From positions 1,364,001 to 1,428,000 of the forward strand of contig NC_133899.1 in the NCBI RefSeq assembly GCF_964199755.1: a DNA stretch of 64,000 nt, read 5' to 3'. Source of the stretch: Larus michahellis (taxonomy: Eukaryota > Chordata > Aves > Charadriiformes > Laridae). Position 1 is the stretch's first letter. Every line of letters starts with the position of its first letter. Below the pieces are notes generated by a model. The model had not been told where the DNA came from. It worked only from the letters and a program-made list of their open reading frames with translations, and ran no database searches. Positions 16,803 to 27,600 of the stretch are shown one piece after another. Both the position numbers and the translations under genes were made by a program.

Positions 16803-19800
16803 CTACGCCAGCAGCCCCATGCGGGTGACCTTGGCCGAGAGGAAGGTGTGCAGGATGAAGACGATGGGCTTAGGGCAGGAGTGCAGGTCCAGCGCCTGCG
16901 GGGAGAGAAGGAGAGCGGCATCAGCCCCCAGACCGGCACGCTGAACCCCATGGGGGGGCACCAGGGGTCTTATAGACAGGGCCGGGGGCTCCCGACCAGT
17001 GGTCCAGGCAGCCGTGATGCTGCAGGGATGAGGAGAAGCAGGAGCCACCCATGGAGGAAGACACCCCCCCCCCCCCAAATCAGGATGTAAGCCCGGCTGC
17101 CCCCTCCTCACCAGCTCCCCCTCGGGGCCCCCGAAGTCCAGGTAGAGGGTCCTGATGCCGTCATCCGCCGACATCTTCAGCCTCTCGTAGGGGTAGCGGA
17201 AGAGGACGCTGCCGCCCGGCTCCTCCCGGCAGATGGTGAAGCCGCCCTCGTAGTGGATGGAGAGCTGCACCTCCTGCCCGCCCAGCGTGCAGCCTGCGGG
17301 CACCGGCAGGGCTCAGCCCCCCCTGCCCGCCCTGCTGCCGGCCAGAGCCCCCGGAGCGGAGGGCCCTGCTGGGCCACCCAGGTCCTCCCCCTGACGGCAC
17401 CCCGGGAGGGAAGGGGGGACCCCCTGGGGTGTACCCCCCCAGCACTCACCCACAGACACCTCCTTGATCAGCTCGGCGGCGGCGTGGCAGCCCTGGACGA
17501 GGACGCGTGTCCAGGAGGAGAGGTCCCGGTGGGTCTCCACGCGGAAGACGTGCATCTCCACCCCCTGGCGAGAGCCCGTCCGGGTGGCGAAGGTGAGCTC
17601 CGAGCCCAGGGCGGGCGAGCGGCGGCCCGAGCCCGAGTGGACCAGCCTGGGGGTGGGAAATGGATGGAGGGGGGCGGTCAGGGCACAACAGCAGTGCCAG
17701 CGCCGCCCCAGCACCACGCCGCCCCATGCACATCAGCATTTCGGAGTCTCCCCCCAGCTCCAGTAAAAGGTGGAGCCAAAGCATGAGTGGAGGAGCTGGG
17801 TGCAGACGGGGGGAGCAGGAGAACGGGTCCAGCCCCCCTAGCCCACCTGGTAGCCACCAGCGGGTAGCTGTGGCAGGGGGAGGCCCAGGCGTCCCTGGTC
17901 CAGGGCATGCCATCGTACAGCAGCAGGTCCTTCTCCGTCACCGCCATGAGGACCGGCCGCCACTGCTGTCGCCCTCCGTCCAGTCGCGCCTGGAAGAGAC
18001 GGTGAGGGGCACCAAGGGTGGCAGGCGCCCACCACCGCCCGGGCACCCTGCACCCCTGGCCGGGATGACCCCAAGGCAGCGGTTCCACATTGCCGGGCTC
18101 TCGGCAGCATCCATGTAAAGCCATACAAGGTGCTGCCGAGAGTATCCATCCTGGAAAGCCTCGCCGTGGGCAGCCCCCAGGAGCTCCTCCTTTTCTGGGG
18201 CCGAGCCCACCGCAGTGCCCAGGCAGGCTGTGGCTATCGGGCAGTGGATTCGCAGAAGAGCGAGGGGGTGACGAGCATCTCCAACTGGGAAATCCCAGCA
18301 GGAGAGAGGGCTGAGGGCACGGGAAACGCCACCTTCGCCAGAGCGTAGCCAGCCGGCCAGGGGACAGTAGGGTGGCAGAGCCCAGTGCCCAGGCGGGTGG
18401 CAGAGCTCTCTGGCTGCCACCACAGCCCCGTCAGCGCTGCTGTCCCCAGGGATGGCGCCGGTCCCCAGAGCGGCACCTCCAGCACAGCCCCAGTGGCACA
18501 TACCTGCTCGGCCAGCCAGGCGATGTGCTTCACCTCCCTGCCGCCGGCCGCGGCGCCGCCGGTGCCCAGCATGGCGTTGAGCTCGGCCAGCACCTGGGGC
18601 AGGAGGGCGGCGATGTTGGCGTGCAGGGCCGTGAACCAGGAGTGGGCCGTCGCCGTGTCCTTGCAGCGCAGGATCAGGGTGTTCCTGCTGTCCGGCGAGT
18701 GCAGCTCGATCAGCCTGTGAGGGGACGAGGGGACACGCGGCGCTGGGCGGGACGGGAGCAGCGTGCCCCTGCCCAGCCCGGCAAACTGGCCGCACTGGTT
18801 TGGGGCTCTGGCCGTGCCAAGGAGCCTCCAGCACAGCCCGGTGCCAGCCCTGCCAGCAGGGAAAGCTGGGGGGATTTGCAGGGCCCCCCTTTCCGTAGGC
18901 AGGGGACGCTGCCAGCCGCCCTGGGAGGCCGGGGCAGGAGCACGGCACAGCCTCGGCTCCAGCCAAAATCCCCGGACTTTCCTTTCACAGCTCAGCGGGG
19001 GAAGCGGGAGGACCCGGCCGCAGTGAGGGGCAGCCCCCAGCCCTGCGCCAGAGGGGTCTGTGGGGAGCGGGGCCCCCCATGCCAGCAACCACCGGGCTTG
19101 GGGGGGAGCGTGTGCGGGTACCCCCTGCCCTCACCTGTTCTCCAGGTCGGGCATGCTGAGGTTCCTGGCAGCGAAGCACATCTTCAGGGGGATCACCTTG
19201 CGGTCGCGGGGGCCCTGGTGCTGGGGGGAGCCCGAGTCCTCGCTGCCGCTCAGGCTGGGCGAATGCGGGGCGGCCCCCTCCCACGGCAGGTCCGACACCA
19301 GCGAGGGCTTCTTGATGTAGGGGGTCACCTCCCGCATGAACTTCACTGGGGACGGGGAGCAGGGGGGGACACATTAAGGCCAGGCAGGTGTCCGGTGCCC
19401 CTATGCCACAGCCCTGCACCCCAGGGATGCTCTGACTGTGGGGGTGTCTTGTCCCCCCTGGCATGCACGGGGGGTTGCGGGACCTCCCCCAGCAGCACCA
19501 GGGAGCTGAACTTGCCCCCCAGCATCGTGCCGCAGGCGGGGGACACGCAGCAGGAAAGGGGGGACCCTGCCTTCCCCCCCAGGGTGTGTGGCAGCCCTGG
19601 GGACCGGGACACGGCCCAGAGGGTCCCACCCAGCCCCGAGACAGAGACAGGCGCTGGCGGCTCATCCCCGTTGCTGACGAGGGTGTAGGAAAGGGAAGGC
19701 GGCGCAGCACAATGGTGCCGGGCAGGAGGTCAGGCTGCAGCCCATCCTGATCCACCCCGGCCGCCGCGCTGCGAGGACAGACACTGGCCAAGTTTCCAGC

Positions 19801-22800
19801 TCCGCAGGCGCTGACGGCGAGCTGACCCCAGGCTGCCGCTCGCGCCTGCCAGCAGCCTCCCTCCGCGGGACGAGGAAGAGGAGGGTTTGCAGCCAGGACA
19901 TCCCGGCTCCACTCTCCTCTTCAGGCCGGGAAGGAAGGAAGGAGGCACCGGCTCCTATTCCCCCTGGACCGTCCCTCCCCAAGTACCACCCAGCCCAGCC
20001 AAAGCGGAGCCCCGGCCAGGCGCCCGCACCCCGGAGCCCATCCCAGCTCCAGATGGGGTGAGCCACGGTGCCGCCGTGGGCTCACCGAGAGCCAGCGGCT
20101 GCATCAGCCACCACGCTCGGGGAAAGCCAACGCCTTCAAGATGTCAGGGAACGTCAGCGGAACCGCCTGCCAGAGCGGGGATGAGGCCGCGCGGAACGAC
20201 GTGCTCGGCCAGCCAGGAAAGCTGCGAGTGAGTGCCAACAGCAGCCTGGGACGCGGCGCCTGCAGCCGGCGCTGGACCCCCGCCACCGTCCCCCCCCTCG
20301 GACACGGCTCCCCAGCCAGTACGCATGGCGCGAGAGGGTGGTCTGCCTGCGCCGAGCCCCAGCAGCCCATCCCCAAAGGAGGAACGTGCTGGGAACAGCG
20401 ACGTCCACACCCCCGGAGCAGCGGGGAGTTGAAAACAAACAAAATAAAGCAAATAAAGCTGTAATCCGCCCTGGAGTGAAGCTCCCCGCTGCTCGGGGAA
20501 AGCCAACACCCCACCGCAGCCAGGCCACGCAGCCCACCGGCGCTTTGCCGGAGCGGGAACGATGGTAGTGGCAGGGTCCGGGTCCCGCTCTCGAATGGTC
20601 GTGGAGCTGCTGGACCCCACGGGCAGGTGGCTGCCGTGGCCCCGGGCTCACCCACGGCAAATCCCCCCGGCGCGGGCGCTGACGCCCGCCTGCGGGGATG
20701 GGGAGCCGGCCTGTCCCCCGCCCTCGCGCCGGATCTGCTGATCCGAGCAGCGTGGCGGGGTGGGGATGTGCTGCCACGAGGTCCTTGTCCTTGCGCGGGC
20801 AGCAAACGAGTTAATATTAGCCTCCCGCCGCACTGATCCCGGGATTACCGCCGTCCCCGCGCACCCCTAATCCCGCTGCCTGGCCGGGCAGGACAGGGCA
20901 GCGCCGCAGGGCAGTGGCAGCAGCTCCCGCTGTGGAGCCGCTCGGCAGATGTTTGCCAGATGTGGGCAGCTGCCTCCAGCAGCGTCTGGGAGCTCGGCAC
21001 CCTCCAGCCAGCCCCCCCAGCAAGGCTCCAGTCCACAGTGCCAGCGCTGACCTCCGCCAGGGCATGGCCACCGCCTCCCCGAGAGCCCTCGGAGCAGGGA
21101 AAGCGAGAGGCTGAGCCCTGCAGCCGGCGGTGCGGGAGCCCGAGCGCCGTGCCAGGGCGCTGCCGGAGGAGCATGGGCTCGGTGGGGCAGCAGCCACGCT
21201 GGTGGCTCTCAGCAGGCAGACGCTGCCAGGCTGTGCCAGCTCGGCCACCGTGGGAATCGCATCCCAGCAGCGAGCAGATGCGTGGGACCACATCTGCCAG
21301 CAAGGACGGTGGCAGATCCAGCTCCCTGCTTTGCAGGGGACGCAGCTATGGCACATGCAGGAGCACGGAGCACCCCGTGCCGGCGGGTGCAAAACTAGCA
21401 TCAGGGTGGTGGCACCTGCAACCACCTCTTCTGCTTCTGGCAAGCCGGTGGCCGGTGCACGGCTACCCCAGCAGCAGCCGCTGCCGCCCTGCCTACGCGC
21501 TCACCACAAAGGAAACCCAGCTGCTGCCTGCGCCCCTCGCCCGACCTGCCGCAGGAAGGCGGCTGCTCCGGCTGCACAGCAATGCCGGGTTAGCACCGGC
21601 CTCGCCGAGTCCCTGCACAGCGCCTGGACGGCATCAGTCCGTCCTCGGGGCCAGAGCCCCCTCCTGCCATCGGCACGCGGAAGGGAAACACCGCAGAGGT
21701 TTCCCCACGTTTGCGTGTGGGTCGGTTATTGCAACCGGCCTTCCCCTTTGCCGGCTGCTGGGCCAGCCCGGCTGCTGGCCGACAGCTCTGCCTGCAGCTC
21801 CCCCACAGAGGCGGAAGGGCTCCCTTCCCCCAGTGTGCTGGAGCCTGCCGTGCACCCACGGGCACCCTGGGGTGCAAACCCAGCGCCCAGGGCAGGGGCT
21901 GCCAGCCCCACCGGAGTGTTGGTGCAGGGCTGGTGATCCCACGCTCCACCATCGGCCCCGACACCTGCCCGTGAGCTCAGTTGCCAGGGCAGTCGCACCT
22001 CCGGGGGCTGGTGAGGAGGGATGGGGTGGGACGGCGCAGCTGAGGTCTTCCCCAGCTCCTCTCCGGGGTTGGCAGTTGCCAGCCAGCCACCGGACAGTCC
22101 CCCCGGGCCGTGGGGCAGCTGCAGCCATCGGATGATCAGACTCACGGCCCTGCCGGGAAGGGAAGGGGCGGCTGCCGCGACGCCCGTGCCCGTGGCGGAA
22201 GCAAGGGACAAACAGGCCACGGGGCCGGAGCTCCTGCGGGACAGGATCAAACGGACGGGTGGCGTGAGATGGGAGTGGGGGGAAGGATGCGCGGGGGAGA
22301 TGGCAAATCCGGCAGGGGGGAGCCATGGGGACTCTTACTGCCTCCGACGGCAGACTCCAACCAGCCAGGTGTTTAAGTGCCAAGCCCAACGCTGCAGGTC
22401 CACCTCGGCCCCCACAGCCCCCCAGCAGTGGCCGAGCCGCACAGAGTCACCCTGGGCCAGCTGCAGCCTCGCCAGGGAGCCCACCTGCCCGCCCTCGTAC
22501 CAGGAGCAGGTGGGTGAGCAGAAGCGCCTGCCACCGGCTTCAGCCCAGCCCAGCCGGGCACAGCCGCGTCCACGGAGCAGCCCCACGTACCAGGGGACAG
22601 ACAGCCGCGCCAGGACAGCAGGACAGTGTGTGTGGCACCATGGACCTACATGGGCCATCCTGACCCACAGCACGAGGGGTTTACGTCCTCCAGGCTGCCT
22701 AGGACATGGCACCCCCCCGGCACGAGCCCTGTGCCACACACCGCTGGGCCAGGCGGGTCCTGCCCGAGCTTGTCGGGCTGCTGGGAAACAGGTCGGGCAG

Positions 22801-23833
22801 GAGCCGGCGGCTCCGCCAGGCCAGCCCCAAGCCGGCTGTGCCACGGGCACAGAGCCCACAGGGACACGGGCAGACCCCAGACCCACCACCCAGGGAGCCA
22901 TAGCCCTCCCTGGGGACTCGGGGGGCACAAGCCCCCACCCCAGGGGCTCCATCCACAGAGCTGCCATGGGGGGACACCCTGCCCTGGGGGGAACACCGCA
23001 GCTGGGGGACCCCAGGTCTGTCGCGGGGGACCCCAGGTCTGTCGCGGGGGGCACAGTCAGCAGAGGTGGCCAGTCCTTGACCCCAGCTGGGATGGGTCCC
23101 CATCCTGCCGCAAGCAGGAGCACCCCGGCCGCGGAGGGGACACCCCTGTCCCTGTCCCCAAGGCACAGCGGGACCCAGCACGGGGAGTGGGCGTTTTGGA
23201 GGGGGACACACACGTACCCCGGGGTGGGGTGCGGGGAATGGGGTCCCGCAATCAGAAAAGGGGCCCAAGAGTCATTCCGGGACCCCGGTGACAGAGGCAG
23301 GGGGGTGTCGTGGGACCCGGTAACGGGGTGGCGGTCACTCGGGAGAGGAGGGAGGAAGCACCGGGGCGGGGTTAGCCCGTACCTTCGAGGATGACCTCCC
23401 TGCCGGCTCTCTTCAGCGCCTGGACGGCTTGATCGTGGGTGGCATCCCGGAGATCGACGCCGTTAACGGCGAGGATGGCGTCGCCCAGACGGAGCGCCCC
23501 GCTCCGTTCCGCCGCCAGCCCCGGGAAGATACGTGAGATGAGCACCGGCATGCGATTCTCCCGACCTCCCTTGATGCTGATACCGAGCCCTCCCGCCTCC
23601 GCCTTCACCACCCGCACCCTCCGCACGCAACCGGGCGCCGCCTCCGCGTTGCCGTTAACCACGCCGTTAAGCACCGCCGCTTCGCCGCCTCCCGGTTCCG
23701 CCGTCAGGCTCAGCGCTTCGCCGCTCAGCTCCGCCGCCACCCGCACCCAACGTTCCCGCAGCAGCAGCTCCAGCAGCCCCGTTTTGCATGCCCGGGTCCA
23801 CACGGCCATGCCGCCGCCGCCGCCGCCGCGCAC
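16803..23833 (-). CDS. SNTB2: Beta-2-syntrophin
   Basis: Seven coding exons: 23383-23833, 19135-19345, 18504-18714, 17847-17989, 17450-17646, 17112-17293, 16803-16895, giving 495 residues (human 540). Domain order is the syntrophin one. A first PH domain is split by a PDZ domain (about residues 70-153, with [20 protein letters not shown]). The second half of PH1 begins near [20 protein letters not shown]. Then come PH2 ([17 protein letters not shown]) and the C-terminal SU domain ending [11 protein letters not shown]. The shortfall against human lies in the low-complexity part of exon 1 before the PDZ. I chose the upstream ATG at 23833 because human also has an N-terminal extension; the ATG at 23809 (MAVWTRACK) is a good alternative. 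The protein is a dystrophin/utrophin-associated membrane scaffold. Intron 1 is 4.0 kb. Confidence 0.96.
19346..23382 (-). other. SNTB2: SNTB2 intron 1
   Basis: 4.0 kb of GC-rich intron. Long stop-free frames occur on both strands but none resembles a known protein, and composition alone can explain them. It holds a perfect two-copy 21-bp tandem at 23004-23045 and an A-rich patch near 20430-20460. No other element was recognised. Confidence 0.7.
23004..23045. repeat. Two perfect copies of a 21-bp unit
   Basis: The 21-bp unit at 23004-23024 is repeated exactly at 23025-23045 inside SNTB2 intron 1. Perfect identity suggests a recent duplication or a polymorphic minisatellite. Confidence 0.9.
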
Positions 23834-23954
23834 CGGGAGAAGGGGGCGTGGCCTAGCGGTGGAGGGGGCGCGGCCACTAAAACCACGCCCCCCGCCCGCA
23901 TGGCGCGCCGCGGTAGGCTCGGCGCTAAGAGAGAGGCGGGGCTAGGACGCCCCA

Positions 23955-24033
23955 CCCCTCCCTCCGGCGCGACCAATCGCTGCAGCGGCGGCTGGGCCGC
24001 CGCTGCAGCGATTGGTCGCGCCGGAGGGAGGGG
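23955..24033. repeat. Perfect inverted repeat, 38-bp arms and 3-nt loop, upstream of SNTB2
   Basis: Arms 23955-23992 and 23996-24033 are exact reverse complements around the loop TGG at 23993-23995. Each arm contains CGCGACCAATCGCTGCAGCG, so a CCAAT box occurs in both orientations (23973-23977 and 24011-24015). Weaker symmetry continues outside the arms (GGCGGGGCT on one side, AGCCCCGCC on the other). It lies about 120-200 bp upstream of the SNTB2 start codon, within its CpG-rich promoter. It could be a bidirectional NF-Y element, a template-switch product or a fold-back assembly artefact. Confidence 0.97.
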
Positions 24034-24615
24034 CGGCGAAGCCCCGCCCCGCGCTTAATTTCCCGCCCTGCGCTTTATTTCCCGCCCCTCTCTCCATTTC
24101 CCGGTCTCCGCTCCCGTATTTCCAGGGGTGCGAGCCGTCAGCCGTTCCCAGAGCCCAAATTTTCCCCGAGCCCCTTCCTCCGGCATGGGGGACGCGTCCT
24201 TTGGGGGCGCAAGGGGGGAAAGGAAAGCACGGGGAGCGCCCAAATCCCGCTCCCCGCTGGCACAGCGGTGCCGTCCCCGCCCTGCTGGACGCTGCCAGGC
24301 TTCAGGAATAACTGGCCTTCAGGAATAAATCCCCCTGCCCCAGGCAGAGTCCCAGTGGCCACCGAGACACCCGGCTGCTGGCCAGCACGGGGAGAGGGAA
24401 GCCAACACCGGGGACCTGATGCTGCCCAGAAGGGCAGCCAGCGAGAGGGAAGGACAACGGGGGTGCCACCTTCTTCCTGCAGCCCGGGGGAGGGACCAGC
24501 GCTGGGATCCTACGAGGTGTCTGCGTCCTCGTGCTCAGGCCAGCACCTCCGGACACCACGGAGCCCCGCAGGGCAAGGACGAGCCCCGAGCCCGCAGCCG
24601 TAGAGAACAGTGGGG

Positions 24616-24621
24616 TTTATT
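24616..24621 (-). terminator. UTP4: UTP4 poly(A) signal
   Basis: AATAAA on the minus strand, 64 nt past the UTP4 stop codon, gives a very short 3' UTR. The SNTB2 start codon lies only about 780 bp further on. Confidence 0.8.
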
Positions 24622-24684
24622 CCTGCAGCACCCCAGGGAAATCAACACCCACAGTTTCTGTGGCTGGAGCAGCTCTTTCTGCTC

Positions 24685-27600
24685 TCAGGTGCCAAATTTC
24701 TTCTGTTGGATGGGCAGCGGCAGCTGAGTCTTGAAGTCCATGATGGGCCGCTCCACCATCACGAGGCAGTTCTCATCCAGCAGATCCGCAAAGAGCAGGG
24801 GCTGTGGGGTAGGGAGGGGGCAGGAGATGAGAGCCGGGTGCTGGCCCCCCTCTGCCTCGGTTTGCCGGGCTCAGCCGCGCAGAGCTGCCCTGCAGCCGGC
24901 TCCGGCTTAGCCGAAACCAGGGGCATCGCTTGGGGGGTGCGCTGCAGGAGTTGCTGGGCGATCGGAGCCCAAGAGACTGCAGCAAATGCCGTCACTGTGA
25001 CAGGGACAGAGACCAAACTCTGCTCTCCTGCTCAGGCGCCCAGTGCTGATACGGCACCGGCAGCAACTGGCCACAAGAGCAGGTGAAGCCACAGGCGCAA
25101 GGCAGCCCCCCGAGCCCCGCTCCTCGCCATGGCACATGCTCACTGACACCGTCACCCACCTGGAACTTCTTGCAGATCTTGAAGGCGTGGAGCTGCCGCT
25201 GCCTGGCGGTCTCCGGGAGCTGCTTCAGCGTGCTCTGGTTCATCAGTAGGGCACTGTTGTCCGGCAAGGGCTGTTGAGGAGAGCACAGGGCACATGTCAG
25301 TGCTGCCTGGACCACCACCACCACCACCACCACCACCTCAGTGCTGCACAACCCCCCCTCTGCTCCCAGCAGGGACAGCACAAACCCAGTCCTCCCAACC
25401 AGGCACGCAGGCTCACCAGGGACTTGTCGAGGACACAAAACATGTAGATGTCGTGGAGCAGGATGTGTGAGGGGTTCTTGGGGTTGAAGGTGATGTGGGT
25501 GATGGGCGAGTCTCTCTCCAGCCAGGCCTTGTGCAGCCCGCTGTTCTGCACCATGCGGCTCCAGGCCGTGTACTGCTTCTCAGGGATGCTGAACTCGAAC
25601 AGCTGGAGAGGGGAGACAAGGTGGCTTGTGAGGTCTGGTCCTCCCCGGCATCACCCCCATGCCAGCACACAGGCAGCCCCTGCTCCAGCTGGGCTGTGAG
25701 CTGCAGCTCTCCTGCCGAGCGGTGTGGCCAGAAAACCCAAAGGCCAAGGAGAGAGCCACGGGGAAGGGAGCAGGGCCATGAGGGCTGCGACTGGGAGAGC
25801 TCCTACCTGCTGGTCTGAGTAGGCGATAACGAGGTTGTTGGTGACGGGGTGGATGGCGAGGGCCGTCACTGCACAGTTGTACGTGGGCACTGTACAGTGA
25901 TGCTGCAAGGCAGGACAGCACGCTGATGGGAGCAGCCGGGGCCGACCCTGACCCTCCTCTTCCCACACGCCCACCCCCAGCCCTGCTCCAGGGATGCAGC
26001 GATCACTTGCAGGAAGGGGTCCCGTGCACCGAGCCCACCCTCACCTGGTCCCCCAAGGCAGGAGGGCAGCAGGGTTCATTCCTGCAGCGCCCTCTGGCAC
26101 CTGCCCCTACCTTGAAGCATTTCAGGTTGTAGATGTGGATTGCCCAGTCCCCGCCAACTGCGGCCAACCAGTGCCCATCTGCGCTCACTGCCAGCAGGTA
26201 AACGGCGTCGGGACACCCTGCAGAAACACGCTCACCAGCTGTAATGGGTGCTCAGGTCTGCAAGGAGCCCCAGACCACCCCCAAGGGACATCCAGACCCA
26301 AAACCCCCCTGCTGATCTGAGTGCCCCCGCTCCCCTACCCAGGTCAGGCTGCAAGGGTGGCATAACCACAGGGCAGAGGCTGCCCGGGTGGAAGGATTCA
26401 CACCCCCCAGCGGAGAAAAGGGGGGACATGCTTGGCCCTGTACACCCCCCTGCACCCACAGTGGGGATGGCACTTGGAGCCCAGGGACCCCCAGCACCCA
26501 CCCAGCTCCCCACCAGCCCGAACCTGAGGGTGGCCGAAACATGTGCAGGTGTTTGCAGCCCCCCGGCTCCAGCAGCTGGAGGACGTGGACAGAACCTCGA
26601 GCAGAGGCGATGAAGAGTCTGCCAGAGTCGGCGGAGAACTGGAGCTGATAGGCCGGTAGCAGCAGTTTGGGCACTTTAGGGACCTTGAAGGGAGCAAAAG
26701 CAGTGCTGGCAGCCACCTACCACTGTCGTCCTCGCTCCCACGCATCAGCCTGTGAGCAACGCTGGCCATGCCAGCCCCCCCGAGACCCCACAGGCACCCA
26801 CCCACCCTCCCTGGCAGCGGGGCGGCCTGTTGCCCTCCTCACCTTCTTGACACTGACGCTGTCGCCCTTGTATTGCACTCGGTAGAGGTGGAAGCGGGAG
26901 GCTGTGGAGTAGGCAACCCAGCTGCCGCAGGGTGAGACGCAGCTGCAGTAGATGTGCTCCGGACCCTGGAAACGCAGAGGGGCTTAGCGGGGCCCATGAG
27001 ATCCCCTGACAGGCTGGCACACACAGCTCAGCTGCCAGAGGGAGAGCAGAGGCTGCCAAGCCCCATTCTGCAGCGGGGCAGGCACCAGGGTGGGCCCTGG
27101 CCCCAGCTCAGCCCTACCTTGCTCTTGAGCTGCACGAGGTGCTCAGGCATGCGGCACAAGGGAAGGACCTCGCCATCCTTTCCTGGGATGACAAGAAACC
27201 ACGTGGCACATCAGTGACGGTGGGAAAACCACACGGGTCCTGCTGAGCAGCAGGGGATCCTGGGGGAGCAGCGCCCAAGGGAGAGCCCAGACCCTTCCCC
27301 AGCCTCCCCCAAGGCTGAACTCCCCAGGGCCTTGTCCAGCTCCGCTGGAAGCACGAGAGCGGCCTCCCACCAGCCGCGCAGCCCATACCCAGGTACGCAC
27401 CGTGCTGGGAAACGCAGCCCTGCCCCTGGCCACCACACCAGCACAGGGCTGTGGGGAGGAAGGGGCCCAGGCTAAATCTCCCCTCCACCGGCCAAGCGCA
27501 AGACAGTTCATGCCCAAAATCCTGCAGGCAGCGCGGGCACTGCCACAGGGCTTGTACCAGAGCCGGGCCTTGCAACTCACCGGTCTCATCGGTGGAGCCA

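Noticed and set aside
20960-22135. Stop-free frame of 391 codons (+) inside SNTB2 intron 1, and similar long frames on both strands at 20100-23400
   Set aside because: High GC reduces stop codons in all frames. The translation is low-complexity with no recognisable domain, and overlapping frames are equally open.
23372-23833. SNTB2 start at 23809 (MAVWTRACK) as the only start
   Set aside because: The in-frame ATG at 23833 was preferred because human SNTB2 also carries an N-terminal extension. The shorter start stays possible.
23955-24033. Inverted repeat as a tRNA, microRNA precursor or transposon terminal repeat
   Set aside because: A 3-nt loop is too small for a typical pri-miRNA. No tRNA arms are visible, and there is no internal element or target-site duplication. 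It is treated as a promoter palindrome.
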